Positions 46,108 through 57,467 of a DNA stretch of 64,000 nucleotides are shown here, in pieces. The DNA is from Paramyrothecium sp. XJ0827. Taxonomy: Eukaryota > Ascomycota > Sordariomycetes > Hypocreales > Stachybotryaceae. Location of the stretch: assembly GCA_020881915.1 (NCBI GenBank), contig JAJFPB010000004.1, positions 744,001-808,000 on the forward strand. Reading direction: 5' to 3'. The first letter of the stretch is position 1, and every line of letters starts with the position of its first letter. The notes beneath the pieces are model-generated. The model did no database searches and was not told the DNA's origin. It was given only the letters and a program-made list of their open reading frames with translations. Both the position numbers and the translations under genes were made by a program.

Positions 46108-47086
46108 ATGCCTACACCATCCGTTACAGAAGACCTTGTCTCGGTCGTCACCTCGCCGGAGCTAGGCCAAGACGTGTATTCCAACAATGGGTATGTCGAT
46201 CGCGGTGCCCCCTGAACTCGCCATGTCGCACTGACGTGCCTGCAGCCCTTTGATCTGTCAGCCAGGCGGCCATGTCGCATTCGGTGGCTCCATCGTCAGC
46301 CAGGCGATATCGGCAGCCAGTGCGACGGTGCCTGAAGACTTTGACGTGTACTCTTCGCAGTCGTCCTTTCTCCGACCGGTCAAGGCCGAAAAGAGAGTCT
46401 ACTACCACGTCGATCGCGTTGCCGACGGAAAGACTTTCTTGACACGTGTTGTGCACGCCGTCCAGTCCAGCGGAGGCCCACGACTCTACACGGCCATTAT
46501 CTCGTTCCAACGGCGAAGCAGCGTGACCAAAAACTGCGATGCCTTGGCCTACGCCCCCGCGATACCTGCGCTTGGCGGCCATGCTCCGGACTCCTTTCCA
46601 AGCCAGAGTCTGAAGGACCTCGGCTTCCTTCCAGCTGAATCACCCTCGTTGGCTTCGTTGGTCGACGATGATCGCGACCCATTTGAATGGCGACTGCTAC
46701 CGTTTCACCCGCCAAAGGATCTCTCACAGATCAGTGCTCACGGCTTTGTCCGCTCTATACCAATTTCCACAGATCGCCACGCGACTCACCTTGCCTCATT
46801 GGCCTTCTTATCAGACCAGTCTGGATTAGAGATGGCTTTGTTGCTCAATTGGGAAGACATTGGTGAGATAAGGAGCTTGTTGATGAGCACCACTTTAACA
46901 CATCACGTTTCGTTCCACGACCACCGCACGAGGGCCGACGAGTGGATGGTGTGCGAAAGCCGAAGCACGTGGGGAGAGAGTGGCAAAGTAATGATCCACC
47001 AGCGTTTCTGGAATCTGCAGACTGGCAAACTCGTCATGTCTTGCACCCAAGAAGCTCTGATAGACACCCAGTCTGCCCGGCTGTAG
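46108..47086 (+). CDS. Acyl-CoA thioesterase, TesB-like double hotdog
   Basis: Two exons: 46108-46190 and 46246-47086, with a 55 bp GTATGT..CAG intron; 307 aa. Start MPTPSVTEDLV. The first hotdog half contains GHVAFGGSIVSQAI, matching the conserved FGG turn before the long helix; the second half has HHVSFHDHRTRADEWMVCES, matching the TesB/acyl-CoA thioesterase II strand signature. These enzymes hydrolyse acyl-CoA to free acid and CoA, commonly in peroxisomes; the C-terminus here (QSARL) is a possible PTS1-like tripeptide (ARL). It could release or tune acyl-CoA for the neighbouring oxoamine synthase. That link is inference from position. Confidence 0.87.
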
Positions 47087-47601
47087 GTAGTATGTAACAT
47101 AAGGCTGTGGATAACCACGTTAGCTGAACATAAACCCAACTGGCATGAATTAGTGTTTTAACTCTGATACAGATCCATGGCGTGCGTGATAGAAAGTGGA
47201 GTCTTATGTAGACCGGCTTACCTGATCATGAGTACCGTGAGCAAGCTCCAAGCTCGGCAAATGTTCCATGTCAAGCATCTACAACCGCAGCGGGGCCATG
47301 CCCAGCCGGCTTGTTTTCCCTGCATCTCCACTATCTGAGGCCCGTGGGAAGCAAGGCCTAGCCAATGCATGGTTGATGGCCACTGATGTCAGAGACTAGG
47401 CCCTAGTAAAGCGGCGTCACTCAGTTCTAGAAGAACGTGAAGCACTCGCTTTTCGTTTTGGGGTGGTAATTAGGATTCAGTACTATGTTCGGAGAATGAA
47501 GCGCCTTTACATTCGAAACCTTTACTGTCTTTGCTACCACAAGACACTCAAAGACAAGATCCTCATACCCGGACTTGAGAATCGGACGGCCATTGGGGCT
47601 G
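47087..47601. other. Convergent 3' intergenic region
   Basis: Between the thioesterase stop and the stop of the GPI-type protein gene. No coding sequence supported. Confidence 0.5.
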
Positions 47602-48689
47602 TTACACAAGAACTCCTACATAAGCCCCTGCCAATAGAAAATAGAAAATTAGGCCTTTCCCTATCCCTCGTGGAGCACCGCTACCCTCATTGCCGCCGCC
47701 TTCAGCTTGTCCGTCCTCACCGGCAGCGGTCGGCTCATCTTGGGGCTCGTCCTCGCTAGCAGGTGCCGGCACACCTGTCGGCCTCGCGTCGGCTCTGGCT
47801 ACCGTGATCGCCATGGTCCGACCGTTATGCGTCCATGTGAAGGTCGGCCCACTAACCGGCGCCGTAACCGTTCCGGGTCCGTTGGTCGGGAGGAGGGTTC
47901 CCGTGAAGGAGCTGAACTCGTCCGGCTTCAGAAACTTGGCGTCTGGCCGGCCGCCGGGTGGCGTAAAGCCCAGGGGCTCCTCGTCGCACGGATACCTGTC
48001 CAATGTCTCTCCACATGTGTCCCAGGAAGTTTGATTACTTCCGTGAACCCTCCGTATTACATCGAATCCAATCGCCGTCAGGTTATGGTTCGGGCAGACC
48101 GTAGGCCAACTGTGTTGTGAGACTTTTGAACATCACATCGGCCCATGGGTACTTACATAGATTGGTATGTGCTAGCCACGCAACATGAACATGCTTTGTC
48201 CAGTTCTTTGTCGGAAAACGCTGGCTGACCCCCCTGAGGACCAGAGGCCCGACAACTCCTAGCCTCGTTTGAAGCCCGCCCCGCTGATGTGATGATTGTA
48301 GCAAAGTGGCAGTTGCACGAATTCGGTGCATCTTCTGGGGTTGGGAAGAAAGGCACGCCGTCCAAGGAAACTTTGATAGGGATAAGTAACCCGTAAACCG
48401 TCCGCTGGTACTCGCAACTATAGACTTGGTCCCAGCAGTGAGTAGCGGCGCAGCTGATCCGATCCTGCACGCGGGGAAGGTAACAGTCCCGGTCACACAG
48501 ATACCGCCGAGCATCGGTCTCAGCATTGTCGCATCTGCCTTTTGTGCAGTTTGACCAATTCGAATCAGCCGCCTTGTAGCATTCTTCCATGCCCTGGGGG
48601 TCGATGCATCGCTCGGACTCAAATAGGCCGACCACTAGGGCAGCACAGATTCTTGTCAGGAGCAAGAGGCAGAATAGAGGGGATCGCAT
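47602..48689 (-). CDS. Cys-rich secreted protein, predicted GPI-anchored, unknown function
   Basis: Two exons: 48689-48157 and 48109-47602; 47 bp intron (GTAAGT..CAG), phases consistent; 346 aa. An N-terminal signal peptide (SPLFCLLLLTRICAALVVG) is followed by about 150 residues with some 18 cysteines, including CYLPRV, CNCHF and CSCCVAS, suggesting a disulphide-rich extracellular domain. A Pro/Thr/Ala/Glu-rich stalk follows (TGVPAPASEDEPQDEPT), then GSGAPRG and a terminal hydrophobic run (GLIFYFLLAGAYVGVLV), the usual layout of a GPI attachment signal. I do not recognise the cysteine pattern as a named family such as CFEM. It may be a cell-wall or adhesion protein. It is next to the metabolic cluster but gives no sign of belonging to it. 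Confidence 0.78.
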
Positions 48690-48989
48690 GTTGGCGACCT
48701 GTGAGCGGAACACGGGCCCTCAGCAGTCTTGTTGATGAGAAAAACGGCATTGCAAGAGAGAAGCCTTAGGCGGCGGGAGGCGAGGGATTGCGACTTAACC
48801 ATTTCCAACCCCTGCACGACCTACGCCGCAATCCTGCGAGTTGGGAGCCAATTGCAAGCGTTGCTAAAAACATGACTAGGGGGGAAGATTAGTGTCTTGT
48901 GAGATTCACATGCCGCCTGTGGAATAGCCCCAAAGACATGAGAACGATTGTAAAATGCATGCTGTTAATTTCCCAACAAGACCAGTGGC
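48690..48989. other. Intergenic, 300 bp
   Basis: Promoter of the GPI-type protein (-) and 3' end of the STAND-like gene (-). No feature seen. Confidence 0.5.
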
Positions 48990-51087
48990 TCATTCTTCGG
49001 CTGCACGTCGCCGCGTAGATCTCCGTGTCAATAATGGTGGCATCAACATGCCACTTCCTCCTCTTCCCGCAGTACGATTCAACCTCACAAGCTGCCATGG
49101 TTTCAATTCCAAGCTCTGTACTAAGCGGTCGAACCTAGTAGGACCGGTAAGAAGAATTTTGATTCTGGCGGAGACTGACTGGGCCAAGGCGCCGTCCTGT
49201 AGTTGCTGTATAACGTAGAGCAGGTCGTCGTTCTGATAGTGAGAGACACCGTCCAACACACAGAACAAAGTTGAATCCTCCGGTAGCTGGGTAAGCAGCT
49301 GGCTAAACATCCGACAAGGCGTGTCGAGTTTGTTGTTCTCGTCCAGGCTCATTAGTTGTTTCGGCCAATCGTGGTCGAGATATAATAAATCGCGGTTATG
49401 CAGGTGCACCGCAAGTTGAGCCACGAGACTGCGAATCATACCTTCAGGCCCCGTGAGCGCATCCTCGGGCTTGGTGTGCTCCCCACAGAAGAAATGTACC
49501 CAGAAATTGGGATGGTAGTCCTCATCCAACATCTGGAAGGCCATGGTAGCGCACACCAACGACAACGCTGACGTCCGGCCCGGAATGGAATGCGGCGAGC
49601 CGGTAACAAATATAATATCTTTCGAGCTGGAATGCATCCAGCCAAGGAATTCATGCGACTTCCAGAGGCACCTTGCCTCTTGTTCTGCGGCAGCCGGTAT
49701 GTTGACCGACTTTTTCAAGACTCTCTCGACGTCGCGAACAGTGTCAAGAATGCCAGGTCCAAGAAGGTTGACAAGCGACTCTACGTCTTCGTCTGATGCC
49801 AACTCGAGGCGCAGGCTTTCCAAACGCTTGGCCAGCTCAAAAGGGACTGTTTTCCTGAACTCTGCGGAAATAATTAGCTGACCATCTGTCCTCACATTTC
49901 AAGGCTGGGGGTCATACCAGACAGGCGCTCTTCGAGGAACATGAACAGGCCTTCGTTTGCAAGCCCTCGCAGCATGTCCTTCATCTCCTGAACCTGGGTA
50001 CTTAGGTTCAAAACAGACGCTTCACTTGCACGGCCTTTGACGTCCTGGCTTATCAGCCTCACCAGCTCGACCGTTTCCGAAACATCGCTCACGTAGCCTG
50101 CATTGAGGTCTGACCCGGCACTCAGCTTGTGATTGAGTTCCCTCACTTGTGAGTACGTCTGCTCTACGCGCTCTCCGTGAAGTCTTTTATCTAGAGCTCG
50201 GACTCTTCTCATGCAGCGATCAATATCTTGGGACACCTTGTCGATCTCGTCTCCTTTATTGACTAACTTAATGTGGTTGACTGCACGAAGACGTTATAGC
50301 ATGTCAGTCCATGAGCAATACACTTCTGAGAGCATCAGGGAGTGACCAACCTCCTGGTTGGGTAAGAATACTGATGAGTCCCTCAAGCCCTTTGGCTAGT
50401 TGAAGATACAGTTTTTGAATTGCAATTGCAAGCTTTTTCTCATACACGCCCTCCCCTTGATGGGACTGTCGGATTTCCTCCGTTTCCTCCAGGAGTGAAG
50501 GAATATATTCAAAGGCGGTGACAATCTTGTCCCGGTTCTCATGGTTGAGCCGAGCAATCTGTTCGTCTGATCAGCCGGGAATGAGGAAATAACAGTAGGA
50601 AAATCTCACAGTGAATATGACCGCGAGGCCTCCTTTCAACACGCTCAGACCGGCCTCCCCTGGTATGAATTCCAAGCTAGGAGCGACAAGCTTGTAGGAG
50701 CGGCCGATGGCATCCCATACATGACTCACACGACCCCTCTTCGACCCGGACCCATTCTCACGATCCTGTTGTAAATGCAAAGCCTTTTCCAATTGCTCGA
50801 TGACTGCGACCCAAGGGCAGTCGTCAATGTCAAAGTCAAGTGGTGTGGGAGTTTTACTCTGGAACTTGGCGAGTGCTTGCTCGAGCCTCTTCAACCTGGC
50901 ATTGATTCAGCATTTTTGTGTTAAGCCAAGGAGAATATTCGTGTAGTTACCTGTTTTCCTTCTCGAGGGCAATGCTTTCTAGATTCTCATCAGGTTCGCG
51001 TTCGGCCTTCGGCCCAAGAGCGGGGTGGAACCCCGGTGCCTCTTCTCTAATGAAGGTTTCGATGTAAGTCCGCTCCGTCTTCTTCAT
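48990..51087 (-). CDS. DUF7708 plus degenerate NACHT-like STAND protein
   Basis: Five exons: 51087-50951, 50895-50610, 50558-50351, 50280-49918 and 49861-48990; introns 51-70 bp, phases consistent; 621 aa. Residues ~1-300 are helical with WVAVIEQLEKAL and VWDAIGRSY..LEFIPGEAGLSVLKGG, the pattern of the fungal DUF7708 STAND N-terminal region. The C-terminal part resembles the NACHT/nephrocystin-3-like N module: a P-loop region at GSPHSIPGRTSAL and a Walker B-like FCVLDGV. The P-loop has Arg where a catalytic Lys is expected. No WD40, ankyrin or TPR repeats follow. Such proteins are inferred to act in non-self recognition. It is divergent from the AAA ATPase 1.1 kb away. Confidence 0.8.
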
Positions 51088-52177
51088 GTCGGAAGCCTTC
51101 ATCATCTTAGGATCCTCTATCTCCAAGAATTTGCGACAGACTACGTTGGAAATCCTGTTTCACGAAACAAGCAGAAACTTGAGCCATACTTCTCAAGGTC
51201 GAGTTCAGAATCGAGGGAACACAGCGGTAGCAAGCTGGAAGCGGTCCGGTGCACAAGCTGTCCCTTGCACTGTCCGCAGCGACCTAAGCCAAACTGGAAG
51301 GCGTTTTTCCCACCGTTAGCCTCGTCTAGTGGCCCGTGGTCATACTGTCTCCGTTTCTCAAATGTGCACTTTCATGGAGCCTGCCCGCATGAGCCTGGTC
51401 GAATCCTTCCGCCACCCTTACCGCATACACTGCAACACAATTTGCACATTGCTGCTGACATATTGCTGATTTAACAAGACGAAAGTCCCATATTTGACCT
51501 GGAGCCTCACTTTGCAAGTGAGGGGGGACGCCACTTTGTTGGTTCGACAGCCTTACTTTACACAACTACGGCAAGCGATTAGCCAGAACAAAACGATACA
51601 CCAAAATCAGGAATTTACCAGAGAGGGTACCTTTTAGTATTCAATTCTAACTAAATCGTAGATAAATCAAAACTAATTTACTAAAAATAATCTATACCTC
51701 TAAGGATTTTCTCAGATATTTCAAGGCTTTTAAAAAGTATATTATCAACTATTATTCAATGAATTTTCATGATGCGGTCTATGTCTTTTTCGCTCACCTC
51801 TTGTCCGGCCACCTCCGATGAAGACGGCCAAATTATTTGGCCGAGCTCAATATGGCGCTGACGCCTTTACCCGTGTCAATATTAGAGTTGCACAAGGCAA
51901 CCATGTGCTTAACCGTGTGCTTCCTTGGCGAATAGGACCTGTCGCTGAGACACCCGCGATCCGGGACACACGGAGCTGGCGTTGATGAGGGTGGCATGGG
52001 GGAACTATTGATGCGGTCTCTGGCCATCGCACGAATCAGAAAGGGATCCTTTTGTTCACTTTCTGGTGTTGTGGTTCATGCATGTCAGAATACGCCATCG
52101 GACTTATGACGAGGCTGGGTAGACAGGGACGGATCAGCCAGTTATTCATAAGGCCCACACCATCAAGAGCTGAAACT
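51088..52177. promoter_or_regulatory. Divergent intergenic region with AT-rich repeat
   Basis: The spacer of about 1.1 kb between the divergent STAND-like (-) and AAA ATPase (+) genes must contain both promoters. An AT-rich decayed repeat occupies its middle. If the AAA protein starts at 52082 the region is slightly shorter. Confidence 0.45.
51600..51780 (+). repeat. AT-rich degenerate repeat, copy C
   Basis: AT-rich patch with GGATTTTCTCAGATATTT and AAGGCTTTTAAAAAGTAT. It aligns by eye with the reverse complement of 19515-19600 over ~75 bases with mostly transition-type differences and one or two gaps. No frame or terminal repeat remains. It lies between two recognition-family genes. Confidence 0.45.
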
Positions 52178-55100
52178 ATGTCGTTTGCGCGCTCGGAATT
52201 TGGCTATTATCATGCCAAGAGCATAATCATGTCGTTGCGGGAATCTCACGACGATGATGGCCTGGCCACTTCTTACTTCGAGGGCAATGAAATCACATCA
52301 GCGGACCTCCTCCAACAATTTCGTGCTCTTTGTGATGAGGTGCAAAGCCTCAAACTTAGGCTTCAAGATGCCGATCCCGAACAGAAGACGGAGTCTGGGG
52401 GTGTCAGTGCCGAAAGCACCAAAGAAGCTGACAGTCACGATCATAGTACAGGCTTTCGTCATCACGGCTCTATCCCAGAAGTACGCAGAGTGAACTACGC
52501 TCAGTACAAGAACCGCGTGTCCTCAGACGAGTGCCGCTACGCCATCGACGTGCTGTGGTCTGGACCATTGTTGGAGAAGGAAATGCAACAAGAGGTCCAG
52601 GACCGCATGGACTTTGTAACGCGCAAGACCCAGCCCAAGGTCCGAAAGTCGCATCTGAAGCAGCTAACCACAGGCCGAATCAGCATCATCGACAAGGCCG
52701 AGCATCGTGCTGACGCTGATACGCAGTGGATGCAACGCATCCGTCTCAATTCGCCGACTTTACTAGCCACCTTGGCCAGGTTATGTGGGGAGCGCTGGTC
52801 GTCTTTGCCAAGATCCTTTTCAAGGCCTTTCAAGCTCATCATTCATTTGCAGGAGAAGGTGAGGGCAGTGTTGAAGAACCTTGAAAACCGACATGAACCA
52901 GACGGCCTGTCAACTCCGTTGGACAGCGCATCGCAAGTCAGCGCCAGTGAGGAGCATACAGAGGCCGACGTGTTGCACTTCGTGCCCGAAAATGTTCCAG
53001 AAGCCCTGAAAGACCTCCGCTGCTACGTGGACTTTGTTGATTCGGAGGTCATTCCACAGCATCGAAAATGGGAGAATGTGGATTCTACCTCCCGCCCTGA
53101 GCTGAAGAAGATTCGTTTTGAAGACGTCTGGTTTCTTTTCCGAACTGGAGACGTTGTGTATTTGCCCAGCACGTCAGATATAGAGCACAGACAGAAGACG
53201 TCTATTCGGCAATCCACCTGGCGCGTTTATGCTCTACATTCGCCCATGGACCGATTCAAAGTCCGGCCCGTTGACCACAGGAGATTCATTAACGAGGAGG
53301 CAGATGGGGGAGAATTCCGCATCCGTTGCTACTACATCGACTGGACTGGAGAGAGCTTTTGTGCTGTCACAGAGGAGTTCAAGATTGCTCGCTTCGATGG
53401 AGAGCGGGCTATCAAAGACCTTAGCATATACCCGATCCGATTTATGGACAACTATAGGGAAAAGGTCGCGGACTTCCAGTATCAAGGGCAGGAATTTCTT
53501 GATTGTATCAAACAACGACACCGCACTTACAATTGGTGGACCAACCCTTGCACGCCGAAAGGCGAGCCCGTGACAGATTCAGATGGCAACGAGATCAGGC
53601 ACTCCCAGCATGTTCACAGTGATGTTATTGTCGACTTCATCGAAGCCTTTCAGGTCTGCCCTTCTTGGAAGCCGTTGGTCTCGAACTTGCAATCTGTCGA
53701 ATGTGAATCACTGACCACGGCCGACGAGGTCCTGATCAGAGAGTACACCAGCCCAGAGCGCACGCGACTCTTGTCCGAGACACCCGAAATCCTTCAGTTG
53801 AAGGGTGGTATCGAGGAGTGGGATCGCAACAAGCAAGTGCATGAGGATGAGTTCCTGAGGAGCACTCGTGACTATGTCTCGGGCCAGGGAAGCAACGCCG
53901 ATTACACGTTCAGCGGGGACGACTTGTGCATCCTGCCTACACGCGTATTTGCCTATGTCTTGCGAGAACGCAGGTTCGCCCAGCTTGATGCGAGGCATTT
54001 GAAAAGGGTCACGGCAGCACAGAATGGCTTCGAGAACCTCAAGATTAGCCGCAAGCATAAAAGCCTCATCCAAGGACTTGTGAACTCTCATTTCTTGAAC
54101 AAGGGAGTGGAGCGTGAGCACGGCGTGGAGAACATCGGCCAAGATCTCATTATCGGCAAAGGCAGAGGCCTGGTAGTCCTGCTGCATGGTGTCCCCGGGG
54201 TGGGCAAGACTGCGACGGCTGAGGCTGTCGCCCAGACAAGTGGGAAGCCTCTGTTCCCCATTACTTGCGGTGACCTTGGGACCAAGCCCAAGGAGGTGGA
54301 AGATGCTCTTCACGAGATCTTCAGGCTCGCCTCTTTATGGGACGCCATTCTCCTGCTCGATGAGGTTGACACATTCTTCTCTCAGAGGTCACGCCAGGAT
54401 TCTGATATTGTCAGGAATGCCTTGGTTTCGGGTACGTCAACATAACTCAGAGTTAACAAATGACTGTGCCGGCTAACAAACAGTGCAGTTTTCCTCCGCG
54501 CCCTGGAGTACTATAATGGGATCCTGTTCCTTACAACCAATCGCACTGGTACACTAGACGAGGCCTTCAAGTCTCGTGTCCAGGTCAAAATCTACTATCC
54601 ACCGCTTGAAGAGGATCAAACCATGGAGATTTGGGAGATGAACATCAACCGTCTGCGAGTGATTGACTTACAACGAAGCGCTTCCACGGGCGAACCCCCA
54701 TTGCAAATCTTCGAGAAGGAGATTATGCGCTTCGCACGCGACCACTACAAGGCACACGCCTCAAACGATGGGCACGGTCGCTGGAACGGACGGCAGATTC
54801 GCAACGCTTTCCAGATCGCATCCGCGCTGGCCTACTATGACCACAGGAGCAACCACCAGCGCCTGCTGCTGGAAGACCCTGATGCACAACCCAGCATGCC
54901 TGCGCTTGGCGTGGAACATTTTGTGACAATGGCTGAATTGACGTCGGCCTTCGACGACTACCTGCTAGAGACGCTTGGCGTGACGCACGGCGACCAGGCG
55001 TATGATCTAGCTGAGCGCTTTGATGCCTGGAATTACAAGACACAACAAGCGATTCGACCCCCGAGTCATGGCTATCGCCAGGAAGGCCGGGGTCCGTGGG

Positions 55101-55516
55101 ACGAAGACATTGCCCCAAACTCACCTCCACAGTCGCGGATGCATGGATACGAAACCAGCAGGAACCGAGGTGACCAGCAACAACAGCAGCCGTTTGGTCG
55201 AAACTCAGCAAACAGTCTGTCTCCGCGCGGACCTGAGGGCAGACCCGGGTTTGGAGCAAAGCAAGGATCTGGGGATCGAGACTATCAGGGACACTACGGT
55301 TCTCAGTATACCAGCCAGGGTTACCCACCACAGCAACCAGGCCCCAACTCTGGTGGCAGATCGTCGCAGTATGGGACCCAAATGAAGTCGCCTCGCGAGC
55401 GGGAGCACGGATTTGGAAGTGGGATGGATCAGCCACCGTCGCAGCGTTACGAGTATGGCCAACGTGGAGGCCATCCTGGAGAAGACAGACGGGAACATAG
55501 CGACTATGCGGAATGA
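52178..55516 (+). CDS. AAA ATPase with DUF7025 and low-complexity tail
   Basis: Two exons: 52178-54431 and 54489-55516; the 57 bp intron is GTACGT..CAG; 1093 aa from ATG 52178. In-frame ATGs at 52082, 52106 and 52229 are alternatives; I cannot decide from sequence. The N-terminal half contains a DUF7025-type domain (RFEDVWFLFRTGDVVYLP, then STWRVYALHSP). The AAA core follows with Walker A HGVPGVGKTATAEA, Walker B AILLLDEVDTFF and LFLTTNRTGTLDEAFKSRV, so it should hydrolyse ATP. The last ~150 residues are rich in Gln, Gly, Ser, Pro and Tyr and probably disordered. Fungi carry many such Bcs1/spastin-like AAA proteins of unknown role. Confidence 0.88.
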
Positions 55517-57467
55517 CTGAGATTTATTTTGAAAACGGTTGACAGTGTTTCAAATTGTACGCATGGATCCGACTTCCTGTCTTGGTGAGCATGTAATAAG
55601 CTCACAGTTTTATTGTTTTATTGATTGATGATGGTAGAGACTCGACTCAACTGTGTCCAATAGCCTTACAATGATAGGTTGGCAGTGTCTTACTTCAGTG
55701 TATATGTCCCGTGCCTATAGCCTCACAGCAGAGAGCCCGTGGTGAGTCAGACTGAATCCCAAGGACTCAAGCCGGCCGGTCCGAAAGGTCTTGGGGATGC
55801 GCAGATGTGGCAGGTTCGTCTTTCTTGTTGACTTTGAGAAAACTTTGATGGAGGGCCCACAGCCGGGCGGTCTCGTGCTGTTCAGTGTATTCGTGGAGCC
55901 TTGAGTTTGGGTCCAAAGCAGGGAAGAGGGAAAGGTGTTAGCTTATGCGTACCAGGCGATACACGTTTAGTCTGGGATAAAGCGTTCGTGATGTCTGCGC
56001 AGGATGATTTTTAATTTCAGTATGATGGATATTACATTATCATCAACTACTTAGATGCGGCAGCTTTGTGGCCTCATGTCATGGGACAGATCGCTTTCGA
56101 ATGGGTTGCCATTCTAAGTGGCTTTCTGTGGGCTATCTACTGACTTTATATGGCCTCCATTGTCGCATCTTCCATGACCTCGGAATCATCTAGAGGGTCT
56201 CGCAAATCTTTCAAGGTTGGGCGAGCAGAGGATATAGGTCTTCTGCCTAATTAAGCGTAGCAGGATAGTTGGAAACCTGTGGTATCTCCTTTCCTTGTGC
56301 TGGGACTAAAACGGAGAATGATTCAGATGGATGGTGAAGAAACTAAAACAATCTCACATGTTTCCAAAAATACAAGATGGGTCAATGAAGAGCACTTTCG
56401 AAGACTTTTTGTCAAGCTTTCAGTACTTTAATTAATAGGAAAGATCCGAGCGATTTCTGCAAGTAGAGTGGAGTGGAGTAGCGTAGTGAAAGCCGCAAGA
56501 CCCCGTTGCTCACTCTGCCATGACTACGATGAAGCGCCCTCCGCATACTTAGCAAAGCCCTTCACGGACGAAAACAACAATCCTTCACTCTTGTCACTCG
56601 ATCTTCCTAAGCCCACAATTGCCCATCGATTTGTCGTGACTCGCCACGTATGATGGCGTCTACATCATCACTCTTCTGCCCAACAACTCTTATTCAACGA
56701 GCAGGTCCAAACCCCCTCACAGAAACAAACCCTTAGGCAAAATTGGCGTCATACATCGGATTTTGTGCTACATGACGCTACCCACTCACAAGGTCGTAGC
56801 ATACGATTACTCGACAAGCATCTCTCTTAGCCATGACGGCCACTTGCATTCCTCCTGTCCAAGCAAGCCGCTGAGCGAAGAACCGCCGGGTGGTCGACAG
56901 GAGGTACAGATCTTGAACAGCTGCCTTCCCACGGGCTCGGCCCCATCGGCGACCCCACGCTTGACAACGTGGGCCAGGTCATCATGGAGCCTGCTGTAGG
57001 CAAGACATGCCGGCAGCTGCCTGGCGTCCATCGATATGACCCGAGGGCGAGATTATGCAATCTTTAAACGTAATGGGACATAAAAAAGTATATTAGTTTC
57101 ATCACAGCCCAAATCCGCACCCCTGTGCTTGACCAGAGTCCATGAGATGGTGGCGGCCATGCGTGACATGCTTCCGCGGCTCGTCGCCTTTCTCGACGTG
57201 CTGCGACACGCTGCGACGTACCCAACAATATCATTTTACCATTATGTTCAGGTGACTCACTGAAGTCACTCACGCTCGGTCAACTTCATTTCAAATAGGG
57301 AGCTAGGAAAAAATTTCTTCAGAACAACCCAAATGGAACTCTATAAATTTCAAATTTTACAACTTGCTCTTTTTCATCCACATATAAGAATGGTCTCTCA
57401 CTACGTGCGACTTGATACAGATTCAATCGCCACTCTCTCTTCTCCACTCGTGAGATCTTCGCTACCC
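55517..57467. other. Intergenic, about 2 kb
   Basis: No supported gene. Small frames at 56.5-57.0 kb lack domains. An in-frame extension of the next gene upstream to 57333 has no homology support. Confidence 0.5.
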
